Assembly (NCBI GenBank): GCA_963659365.1
Contig: CAVKTI010000018.1
Coordinates: 1 to 35,463 of the forward strand
DNA from: W0P28-013 sp963659365
GTDB lineage: Bacteria; Bacteroidota; Bacteroidia; Bacteroidales; Paludibacteraceae
Length of the DNA stretch: 35,463 nt
Direction of reading: 5' to 3'
Every line of letters begins with the position of its first letter. Position 1 is the stretch's first letter. Below are positions 23,391-30,215 of the stretch, piece by piece. A program made the position numbers and the translations under genes. The notes beneath the pieces were generated by a model. That model was not told where the DNA came from and made no database searches. It was given only the letters and a program-made list of their open reading frames with translations.

Positions 23391-24272
23391 ATGGCCGACA
23401 GGGAGTGGACTGCAAAATCGCGTGGCAACAGACTGGGCTACAGCATCTTCCTTTTCTTCCTGAAACATTTCGGGTTGGGTTTTGCTTACGCCAATCTCAC
23501 CTATGTGGTGCCGCATTTCATGCTCTTTGCACCCACACAAACCAAAGCCCTTTGGTTCTACTATCGGACGATTTGGGGCAAAAGTCGGCTGCAAACTATC
23601 GGCTGCATCTACAAACACTTTTTTCGCTTCGGGCAGTGCCTCATCGACAAGGCCGCCATACAGTGCGGACTGAAAGACCGATTTACTTTTCAGTTCGAAA
23701 ACTACGACAACTTTTTGCGGCTGCTCGACAGCGGTCGCGGCGCAATTATCATCGGTGCGCATGTCGGTGCGTGGCAGATGGGCGGCACTTTTTTTGGCGA
23801 TTATGCCAAGAAAATGCACATCGTGATGGTCGACGAAGAGTACGAATTTGTGAAACAGTACATGGAGGAGAGCGACAAAACCTACAGCATCATTCCAGTG
23901 AACAAAACCGACGAAATAGAGACTGCTCTCCGCATCAAACGGGCGTTGAACGCAGGCGAAACCGTCTGCCTACAAGGCGACCGCTACATGAATCGGGAGC
24001 GTGTGCTGACTGCCAAATTTTTGGGCTACGACGCCAATTTCCCCGAAGGACCGTTTCGTTTGGCCGCCAAACTGCGTGTGCCTGTGGCTTTTTACTTCGC
24101 CACGCGCCAAAATCGCGGCTACAAATTTGCTTTCACCACCGTCGATACGCAGGTCGATGGCGCAAAAATCACCGAAAAACAACTGCTCGCACAATACATC
24201 GCCGCCCTCGAAAATGTAGTCAAAACCGCCCCACAACAGTGGTTCAATCTCTACCAATTTTGGAGAAATTAG
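23391..24272 (+). CDS. LpxL/HtrB-like lipid A-type acyltransferase
   Basis: The 293-aa member of the lysophospholipid/lipid A acyltransferase family contains GAIIIGAHVGAWQMGG, which is the H-x4-acid catalytic block. Later blocks TVCLQGDRYM and EGPFRLAAKLRVPVAFYF are typical of the family. In classical LpxL the block is H-x4-(D/E); here His124 is followed at +5 by Gln129, so the carboxylate is missing. The N-terminus has a short hydrophobic segment (about residues 18-40). Such enzymes in aryl-polyene loci are thought to attach the polyene to a lipid or sugar. It is tightly coupled to ACP3. Confidence 0.82.
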   Translation: MADREWTAKSRGNRLGYSIFLFFLKHFGLGFAYANLTYVVPHFMLFAPTQTKALWFYYRTIWGKSRLQTIGCIYKHFFRFGQCLIDKAAIQCGLKDRFTFQFENYDNFLRLLDSGRGAIIIGAHVGAWQMGGTFFGDYAKKMHIVMVDEEYEFVKQYMEESDKTYSIIPVNKTDEIETALRIKRALNAGETVCLQGDRYMNRERVLTAKFLGYDANFPEGPFRLAAKLRVPVAFYFATRQNRGYKFAFTTVDTQVDGAKITEKQLLAQYIAALENVVKTAPQQWFNLYQFWRN

Positions 24273-24373
24273 GAGTTAGGAATTAGGAGTTAGGAATTTT
24301 TAGTGAGAAGTGAGTAGTTAGTAGTTAGCAGTGATTTTTTAGTGAGGAATTAGGAATTAGGAGTGAGGAGTGA

Positions 24374-24388
24374 TGCGGCAAAGCCGCA
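24374..24388. repeat. TGCGGC-NNN-GCCGCA hairpin, copy 3
   Basis: Six-base-pair stem, loop AAA. Confidence 0.75.
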
Positions 24389-24423
24389 ATTTCAAATTTC
24401 AAATTTCAGATTTCAAATTGTAG

Positions 24424-24442
24424 GGACGCACCGAGTGCGTCC
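24424..24442. repeat. GGACGCAC-NNN-GTGCGTCC hairpin
   Basis: Eight-base-pair stem, loop CGA; preceded by GTAG and followed by GAAACG. Confidence 0.75.
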
Positions 24443-24510
24443 GAAACGCTTCAACAGTTCAACGATTAAACGATTCAACAAATAACCAGAAACATAGAAA
24501 CTTAGAAACA

Positions 24511-24530
24511 AAAATTGCGGCAGCAATTTT
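24511..24530. repeat. AAAATTGC-GNNA-GCAATTTT hairpin, copy 4
   Basis: Same stem; tetraloop GGCA. Confidence 0.8.
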
Positions 24531-24617
24531 GAGAAACAATTAGAAATAACTTTTCACTTTACACACTTTATAGACTTTCAACTTTACAAACTTTACGAAC
24601 TTTACAAACTAATTACC

Positions 24618-25709
24618 ATGAATCTTTTCCCAAATTTGAAGAAAAAATACACACGCGACAGGCAGACTGCGCTTCAGGCGCAGCACCTTGCGCAGGAGAT
24701 TGCGTTTGCACCTATCGCCTTTCAAGTGTCGCGACTGATGCTGAAATTCGGCATTTTTGCGCTGCTCGACGAGAATAACGACGGTCTTACGCAGCACGAA
24801 ATTGCTGTGCGGGCGCACCTATCGGACTATGCGGCGCAAGTGCTGCTCGAAGCCTCGCTGTCTATCGGCACAGTCATTGTCGATGGCGACAAATACCGAT
24901 TGACCAAAGCAGGTTGGTTTCTGCAAAACGACAAAATTGTGCAGGCCAACATGGCTTTCAATCACGATGTGAACTACCTCGGTATGTTCCGTTTGGACGA
25001 GGCACTGACCACTGGCAAACCTGCTGGCTTGAAAGTTTTTGGCGACTGGCCGACCATCTACGAAGGGCTTTCGAGTCTGCCCGAACAGGTGCAGAAAAGT
25101 TGGTTCGGGTTCGACCATTTCTACTCCGACAACTCGTTCGACGAGGCGTTGCGTGTGGTGTTTGCCAACAAACCGCGTACGCTGCTCGATGTGGGCGGCA
25201 ACACAGGTCGTTGGGCATTGCGCTGCGTCGGCTTCGACAAAAATGTGGAGGTTACCATCATGGATTTGCCGCAACAACTCGCCATGATGCGCCAAAAAAC
25301 GGCTGGCCTCGAAGGTGCCGACCGCATACACGGACACGGCGCAAACCTGCTCGATGCCAGCGTGCCGTTCCCCGAAGGATTCGATGCCATTTGGATGAGC
25401 CAATTTCTCGATTGCTTCTCCGAAACGGAAGTAACGAGCATTTTGCAGCGTGCAGCCGCCGCCATGAACGACCACACACGCCTCTACATCATGGAAACTT
25501 TTTGGGACAGACAAAAATTTGAAACTGCCGCCTACTGCCTCACGCTCACCAGCCTCTATTTCACCGCATTGGCCAACGGCAACAGCAAAATGTACCACTC
25601 CGACGACATGGCGCGCTGCGTAGCCAACGCTGGCCTCGAAGTAGAGCAGACCATCGACGGCCTTGGACTCGGACACTCTATTATGGTGTGCAAAAGAGTG
25701 AGGAGTTAG
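24618..25709 (+). CDS. SAM-dependent methyltransferase, O-methyltransferase type
   Basis: The 363-aa protein has the layout of the small-molecule O-methyltransferase family. An N-terminal winged-helix/dimerisation region (residues 30-100, GLTQHEIAVRAHLSDYAAQVLLEASLSIG) precedes a Rossmann SAM domain with motif I LLDVGGNTGRWA (Asp191-Gly197). IMDLPQQLAMM then carries the acidic SAM-binding residue, and the catalytic region has FDAIWMSQFLDCF. In flexirubin and aryl-polyene loci the aryl head is often methylated, so the phenol ring made from p-coumarate is the likely target; C- versus O-methylation cannot be decided. The C-terminal residues RVRS run into the GTGAGGAGTTAGGA repeat words. Confidence 0.82.
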   Translation: MNLFPNLKKKYTRDRQTALQAQHLAQEIAFAPIAFQVSRLMLKFGIFALLDENNDGLTQHEIAVRAHLSDYAAQVLLEASLSIGTVIVDGDKYRLTKAGWFLQNDKIVQANMAFNHDVNYLGMFRLDEALTTGKPAGLKVFGDWPTIYEGLSSLPEQVQKSWFGFDHFYSDNSFDEALRVVFANKPRTLLDVGGNTGRWALRCVGFDKNVEVTIMDLPQQLAMMRQKTAGLEGADRIHGHGANLLDASVPFPEGFDAIWMSQFLDCFSETEVTSILQRAAAAMNDHTRLYIMETFWDRQKFETAAYCLTLTSLYFTALANGNSKMYHSDDMARCVANAGLEVEQTIDGLGLGHSIMVCKRVRS

Positions 25710-26022
25710 GAATTAGGAGTGAGGAATTTTTTTAGTGAGAAGTGAGTAGTTAGTAGTGAGCAGTGATTTTTTAGAATATAGATTTGTTGGGGTGCGGCAC
25801 GCCACGCCCGAACTGACCAATAAACAAAAACGAAACAAACCAACACTAACACAATTCTGTTCCCCTGCTTGTAGCAAAGCGAAAAGATAGGGGGACGAGC
25901 GAAGCGGAGGGGGTTCGAAAATAATTCAATGATTCAATGAATCAATAATTCAATAATTTTTTTCGGGGAAAACGGGAAAGGGGGCTACTGCCAAATTTCA
26001 GATTCCAAATTTCAGATTGTAG

Positions 26023-26041
26023 GGACGCACCGAGTGCGTCC
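26023..26041. repeat. GGACGCAC-NNN-GTGCGTCC hairpin
   Basis: Eight-base-pair stem, loop CGA; same flanks as the copy at 24424. Confidence 0.75.
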
Positions 26042-26125
26042 GAAACGCTTCAACAGTTCAACGATTCAACAAATAACCAAATAACCAAATAACCAAATAA
26101 CCAGAAACATAGAAACATAGAAACA

Positions 26126-26145
26126 AAAATTGCGACAGCAATTTT
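26126..26145. repeat. AAAATTGC-GNNA-GCAATTTT hairpin, copy 5
   Basis: Same stem; tetraloop GACA. Confidence 0.8.
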
Positions 26146-26179
26146 GAAAAACTAGAAACTAGAAACCAAAAACCAACCA

Positions 26180-27871
26180 ATGTCCTGCCATTCGCAAATA
26201 CCAGCCGTCTATTGGGTTGCCGATCAGATGATTTCGGCGCTCGGAGTTGGCACCGACCAAAACGCTGCGCAGATTTTGGCGTACCAATCGGGCGTGGTGC
26301 GGCACAGCGATACGAGCATCAGCGAAACGCCGTTTATGGCAGGGCAGATCGATTGGCAACAAATTCCCGAAAACGCCGCTCTTACGCGCTTGGAGCGTTT
26401 GATGATTTTCGTGGTTGAACGCCTCAAAAAACAGGTGCCGTCGGTCGATTTTGCGCACGATGATGTCGGTTTTGTGCTTTCGACTACCAAAGGCAACATC
26501 GACCTTTTGCAGGAACACGGTTTGACCGACAAACGCATTTTTCTGCCCAATCTTGCCAAAAAAGTTGCCGATTTTTGCGGCATCACTACAGAACCAATCG
26601 TTATTTCAAATGCTTGTATATCAGGCGTTTCTGCGCTTATCGTGGCGGCGCGACTCATCGAAGAGCGGCACTACAAGCACATTTTGGTTGTGGGCGGCGA
26701 CTTGCTCACGCAATTTGTGGTGTCGGGATTTCAGTCGTTCAAGTCGGTGAGCGAAAAACTTTGCCGCCCTTACGATGCAGCGCGCGACGGTCTGTCGATG
26801 GGCGAGGCGTGTGGTGCTGTTCTGCTCTCGAGCGACGAAAATCTGCGTGGAAATCAGCCAGTTACAATTCTCGGCGGCAGCATTACCAACGATGCCAATC
26901 ACATTTCGGGACCATCGCGTACAGGCGATGGGCTGCACTACGCCATACGCAACGCCATGGCCGAGGCGCAAGTCGCTGCGGCAGATTTGGCGTTTGTGAG
27001 CGCACACGGCACAGCCACCGTTTATAACGACGAAATGGAGAGTAAAGCCCTGAATTTGAGCGGTTTACTCGATATTCCAACCAGCAGTCTGAAACCCTAT
27101 TTCGGCCACACACTTGGCGCGTGCGGCGTGATAGAGAGCATTCTTTGCGTGTGGCAACTGCGCCACAAAACGCTCTTCGCCACGCTCGGATTTGAAACGC
27201 TCGGCGTGCCGTATCCGATAACGGTTTCGGCTGAACATCAGGCAATTACGCATGGCGACTGCTGTCTGAAAATTGCTTCGGGCTTTGGTGGATGCAATGC
27301 AGCGATGGTGCTGAAATTGGGCGTGGGCGAAAAATTGGCGAACAAATGGGACGAGTGCGCCATCAGCGTGCAGAAATCGGTGGTTTTGGCATCCGATCGC
27401 CCCTTTGCCGAGTTTATCCGCGACGAATACCGTGCGTTGAATGCGCCGAATATCAAGTTTTTCAAGATGGACGACCAATGCAAATTGGGTTATGTGGCGG
27501 TTGAAAAACTGCTGCAAGGCGTTGATTTTGAGGGCGATAGCACACGCACCGCCATTGTTGTGGCCAACCACGCCGCTTCGCTTGACACCGATTTGCGCCA
27601 CCAGCGACTGCTCAATGCGCACGAACCTGTGTCGCCAGCCGTGTTCGTTTACACGCTGCCCAACATCGTGAGCGGCGAAATCTGCATTCGGCACCACATT
27701 CAGGGCGAAAACACCTTTTTCGTGCAGAACGCCCCCGACGGTTTCGCTCGCCAATACGCCGAAAATTTGCTGCGCCGCCGCATCGCCGACCGCGTCATCG
27801 TTGGCTGGTGCGAACTGCTTGGCAACCACTATACCGCGAAATTTGACGAATTAGTCGCAAGATATGAGTAG
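26180..27871 (+). CDS. ketosynthase KS2 with a C-terminal Cys-less KS-like domain
   Basis: The 563-aa protein has a full ketosynthase at about residues 8-380. Cys146 in ISNACISGV, His276 in SAHGTATVYND and His310 in KPYFGHTLGACG form the triad, followed by ASGFGGCNAAM. Residues 390-563 resemble the N-terminal part of a second ketosynthase (VSPAVFVYTLPNIVSGEICI, IQGENTFFV). Aligned by eye, the nucleophile position is Ala, so this part cannot condense. This looks like a fusion of a ketosynthase with a chain-length-factor or Ketoacyl-synt_2-like fragment, which other aryl-polyene loci encode as separate genes. It stands alone between two repeat blocks. Confidence 0.87.
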   Translation: MSCHSQIPAVYWVADQMISALGVGTDQNAAQILAYQSGVVRHSDTSISETPFMAGQIDWQQIPENAALTRLERLMIFVVERLKKQVPSVDFAHDDVGFVLSTTKGNIDLLQEHGLTDKRIFLPNLAKKVADFCGITTEPIVISNACISGVSALIVAARLIEERHYKHILVVGGDLLTQFVVSGFQSFKSVSEKLCRPYDAARDGLSMGEACGAVLLSSDENLRGNQPVTILGGSITNDANHISGPSRTGDGLHYAIRNAMAEAQVAAADLAFVSAHGTATVYNDEMESKALNLSGLLDIPTSSLKPYFGHTLGACGVIESILCVWQLRHKTLFATLGFETLGVPYPITVSAEHQAITHGDCCLKIASGFGGCNAAMVLKLGVGEKLANKWDECAISVQKSVVLASDRPFAEFIRDEYRALNAPNIKFFKMDDQCKLGYVAVEKLLQGVDFEGDSTRTAIVVANHAASLDTDLRHQRLLNAHEPVSPAVFVYTLPNIVSGEICIRHHIQGENTFFVQNAPDGFARQYAENLLRRRIADRVIVGWCELLGNHYTAKFDELVARYE

Positions 27872-27959
27872 CAAGTAGCAAGTAGCAAGAAAATTAGGAG
27901 TTAGGAATTAGGAGTTAGGAATTTTTAGTGAGAAGTGAGAAGTTAGCAGTGAGCAGTGA

Positions 27960-27974
27960 TGCGGCAGAGCCGCA
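27960..27974. repeat. TGCGGC-NNN-GCCGCA hairpin, copy 4
   Basis: Six-base-pair stem, loop AGA. Confidence 0.75.
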
Positions 27975-28077
27975 ATTTCAGAATTTCAGATTTCAGATTT
28001 CAGATTTCAGATTTCAGATTTCAGATTCAATAACTTAGAAACAAAGAAACTTAAAAACAGCGCGCAGCGCGAGAAAC

Positions 28078-28096
28078 GGACGCACGCGGTGCGTCC
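28078..28096. repeat. GGACGCAC-NNN-GTGCGTCC hairpin
   Basis: Eight-base-pair stem, loop GCG; followed by CTAC. Confidence 0.75.
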
Positions 28097-28162
28097 CTAC
28101 TTTCAACTTTACACACTTTATAGACTTTCAACTTTACAAACTTTATAAACTTTCACACTATT

Positions 28163-28420
28163 ATGGAACAACTGATTGAACAACTGAAACAGCAACTTAT
28201 CGAGGCACTGAATTTGGAAGAGATGACGCCTGCCGACATCGATACCGATGCTCCGCTTTTTGGTGCGGGCTTGGGCTTGGACTCGATCGATGCACTCGAA
28301 ATCATCTTGATTCTCGAACGCGAATACGGCATCAAACTGCCCGACCCGAAAGCCGCCAAAGCGCATTTCGCCTCGGTGCGCACACTGGCCGAATTCATCG
28401 CCGCCAACCGCACAAAATAG
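28163..28420 (+). CDS. acyl carrier protein, ACP4
   Basis: The 85-aa ACP has its phosphopantetheine Ser in GLGLDSIDALEIILILE. The FGAGLGLDSIDALE pattern is typical of the ACP subgroup found in aryl-polyene and flexirubin loci and differs from ACP1-3. The start follows ACTTTACA-type repeat words. It seems to be a single-gene unit cut off from the KS3 operon by the Fic insert. Confidence 0.9.
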   Translation: MEQLIEQLKQQLIEALNLEEMTPADIDTDAPLFGAGLGLDSIDALEIILILEREYGIKLPDPKAAKAHFASVRTLAEFIAANRTK

Positions 28421-28508
28421 TAGCGAACCCGACTTGCCGCTCTCAATTTTTGAGGTAGAGCAGAGGGCTTCGCTCACCGTTTTTGGCACAAATCGCCACA
28501 AAAAACTC

Positions 28509-28531
28509 TCCAATTCTTTCCAATGTTTGCA
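28509..28531 (+). repeat. left 23-bp direct repeat bracketing the Fic gene
   Basis: The 23-bp sequence starting TCCAATTC and ending TTTGCA is exactly repeated at 29878-29900. The left copy is part of an inverted repeat, AATTCTTTCCAAT / ATTGGAAAGAATT (28512-28545), which overlaps the promoter. Confidence 0.85.
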
Positions 28532-28557
28532 GAATTGGAAAGAATTTTGTACTTTTG
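28526..28557 (+). promoter_or_regulatory. Fic promoter with overlapping operator-like palindrome
   Basis: TTTG (28526-28529), 20 nt, TACTTTTG (28550-28557) is a consensus Bacteroidota promoter. The 13-bp inverted repeat AATTCTTTCCAAT/ATTGGAAAGAATT covers the -33 box and spacer, so a dimeric regulator could block it; autoregulation is a possibility only. Confidence 0.75.
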
Positions 28558-28570
28558 CAAAAAAAAGACG

Positions 28571-29872
28571 ATGATAGAAAAGGCACCAATAGTATCTCCG
28601 CGCGAAATCGCTGATATTCTGACGAAAAAGGGACATTATGCGTCGCTTTTGCCCATTGTGGAGAAGGTAAATGGCGAATATGATCCTTGGAAATCAGTAA
28701 AATACAAAAAATTGCCAGCAGGTTTTACGGCATTTGACCTCTGGAAATGTGTGAAAGCGTTTCGGCTGACGAATCGAAAACAAGTCTGGCCGCGCTACGG
28801 TGTTTCGTTGTCGGTTACGCCGACGATGCAGAAATTATGCCACCATTTTGATATGAATTTTGGCGGCTCTTGGGGCAACGATGCGCTTCTATCGGACGAA
28901 AACAAGACGAAATATCTCATCTCTTCTCTGATGGAAGAGGCGATTTCATCGAGTCAGATGGAAGGTGCTGTTACCACACGAAAAGTAGCCAAGGAGATGC
29001 TGCGAAACAAAAAGTCGCCGAAAGACAAGTCGCAGCAAATGATTCTCAACAATTACAACACCATTTTGTATATTGCGGAGCATAGAAAAGAGCCGTTGAG
29101 CGAAGAGTCACTGCTGAAAATCCATGCTTTAATGACCGATAAGGCGATGGATAACAGAGAGGACGCTGGACGATTTAGACAAAACAACGATATTGTGGTG
29201 GGCAATGCCATTACGGGCGAAACCGTGCATACGCCACCATCGTACACGGAAATTCCTCGCTTTGTGAACGAGTTGTGCAACTTTTTTAACGATGCGAATA
29301 CCGAACAGTTCATTCACCCAATTTTGAGGGGAATTATTATCCATTTTATGTTGGCGTTTGTGCATCCTTTTGTCGATGGAAACGGCCGAACAGCGCGTGC
29401 ATTGTTCTATTGGTACATGTTGAAACAGGGCTACTGGCTGACCGAATATCTTTCCATTTCTAGAATTATTGCCGCAAGAAAAATCGCCTACGAAAAAGCG
29501 TTTTTGTATGTCGAAACCGACGAAATGGATTTGGGATATTTTGCGATCTATCACTTAAAGGTGCTGAACGAGGCTTTTGAGGAACTGAAGGCGTATATCA
29601 AGCGTAAAACCGCCGAGCAAAAGGCTGCCAAGAGGTTCCTCGTGAGCGGACTTCTGAATTTAAGGCAGGCCGAAATAGTCCAGTTGTATTGCGAAAATCC
29701 CAATGCAGTGCATACTGTTAAGGATTTTCAGATTAAATTTCTCGTTTCGCCGACAACGGCCAAAGCGGACATTGTTGGATTGTTGGAAAAGAGCATTTTG
29801 AAAGAAATCGCTTTCAATAAAGTTAAAAAAGGCTATATCAAAGGCGACAAATTCGATGAATTTACAAAATAA
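28571..29872 (+). CDS. Fic-family AMP-transferase, class II type
   Basis: The 433-aa protein has an N-terminal Fic_N-like domain (residues 20-140), then the Fic core with the complete active-site motif HPFVDGNGRTAR (His265 to Arg276). A C-terminal winged-helix-like part (about 360-420) follows. The segment SSQMEG (Ser127 to Gly132) fits the (S/T)xxxE(G/N) inhibitory helix placed before the core, as in self-inhibited class II Fic proteins. Such enzymes AMPylate target proteins; the target is unknown. The ATG at 28571 lies just after the promoter, so the upstream ATG at 28523 is excluded. It is AT-richer than its neighbours and is bracketed by 23-bp direct repeats, which indicates insertion. 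Confidence 0.88.
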   Translation: MIEKAPIVSPREIADILTKKGHYASLLPIVEKVNGEYDPWKSVKYKKLPAGFTAFDLWKCVKAFRLTNRKQVWPRYGVSLSVTPTMQKLCHHFDMNFGGSWGNDALLSDENKTKYLISSLMEEAISSSQMEGAVTTRKVAKEMLRNKKSPKDKSQQMILNNYNTILYIAEHRKEPLSEESLLKIHALMTDKAMDNREDAGRFRQNNDIVVGNAITGETVHTPPSYTEIPRFVNELCNFFNDANTEQFIHPILRGIIIHFMLAFVHPFVDGNGRTARALFYWYMLKQGYWLTEYLSISRIIAARKIAYEKAFLYVETDEMDLGYFAIYHLKVLNEAFEELKAYIKRKTAEQKAAKRFLVSGLLNLRQAEIVQLYCENPNAVHTVKDFQIKFLVSPTTAKADIVGLLEKSILKEIAFNKVKKGYIKGDKFDEFTK

Positions 29873-29877
29873 AACTT

Positions 29878-29900
29878 TCCAATTCTTTCCAATGTTTGCA
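29878..29900 (+). repeat. right 23-bp direct repeat bracketing the Fic gene
   Basis: Exact copy of 28509-28531, beginning 5 nt after the Fic stop. The sequence after it (AGACTGGAAAG) still partly matches the left side (GAATTGGAAAG). Confidence 0.85.
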
Positions 29901-30215
29901 AGACTGGAAAGTTTATAGATTATAGGTTGGCGTTTATAGAATCTAGAACATAGAGCATAGACAAAATTAGTGTGAAAGTGTGAAAAGTCTATAAAGTTGA
30001 AAGTAGGGACGCGGCATGCCACGTCCGAAACGATTCAACGATTAAACACTTCAACAAAAACATAGAAACAGCGCGAAGCGCGAGAAACTCGAAAACATAG
30101 AAACCTGTGCGAAGCGCAACCTGAAACTCTTAAATTCTGAAATTTGAAATTCTGAAATTTGAAATAAAAAATCGCTTCAACCAAATAACCAAATTAACAG
30201 CAACTCAAAAATCTT
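29901..30215. repeat. repeat block between the Fic gene and KS3
   Basis: No gene in about 315 bp. TATAGA words, a GGACGC palindrome-like copy with one mismatch (30008-30027), TTCAAC words, a GCGC-GAA-GCGC mini-hairpin (30071-30081), a second related one near 30107, GAAACATA and TTTGAAAT words and CCAAATAA words before the GTG start of KS3. No consensus promoter is visible for the KS3 operon. Confidence 0.8.
30008..30027. repeat. GGACGC palindrome-like copy with one mismatch
   Basis: GGACGCGGC...GCCACGTCC; differs from the perfect palindrome at 298 by one base, so one stem pair is lost. Confidence 0.7.

Larger units (their letters stand above)
24395..24578 (+). repeat. 184-bp composite repeat, direct copy
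   Basis: Identical at every position I compared to the reverse complement of 35202-35385. It contains the GGACGC hairpin, the TTCAAC words and the GNNA-loop hairpin. Confidence 0.88.
24273..24617. repeat. 345-bp modular repeat block
   Basis: No gene. It holds GGAATTA/GTTAGGA words, a TGCGGC-AAA-GCCGCA hairpin (24374-24388), TTTCAAAT units, a GGACGCAC-CGA-GTGCGTCC hairpin (24424-24442), TTCAAC words, CCAGAAACATAG words, a GNNA-loop hairpin (24511-24530) and ACTTTACA words up to the ATG. Positions 24395-24578 recur exactly, inverted, at 35202-35385. Confidence 0.88.
25710..26179. repeat. 470-bp modular repeat block
   Basis: No gene. It includes GTTAGTAG words and a composite element at 25858-25998 (CCCCT...AGGGGGAC stem, GAGCGAAGCGGAGGGGG, AATCAAT array, CGGGGAAAACGGG) that repeats the one at 3329-3450. 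These are followed by a GGACGC hairpin (26023-26041), TTCAAC words, four CCAAATAA-type units (26071-26102), GAAACATA words, a GNNA-loop hairpin (26126-26145) and GAAACTA words up to the KS2 start. Confidence 0.87.
27872..28162. repeat. 291-bp modular repeat block
   Basis: No gene. AGCAAGTAGCAAG words directly after the KS2 stop, GGAATTA words, a TGCGGC-AGA-GCCGCA hairpin (27960-27974), about six TTTCAGAT units (27978-28027), a GCGC-GCA-GCGC mini-hairpin (28060-28070), a GGACGC hairpin (28078-28096) and ACTTTACA/ACTTTATA words up to the ACP4 start. Confidence 0.85.

Noticed and set aside
28523..28570. Upstream ATG (28523) as the Fic start
   Set aside because: It lies before and inside the consensus promoter at 28526-28557, so the message would not contain it.
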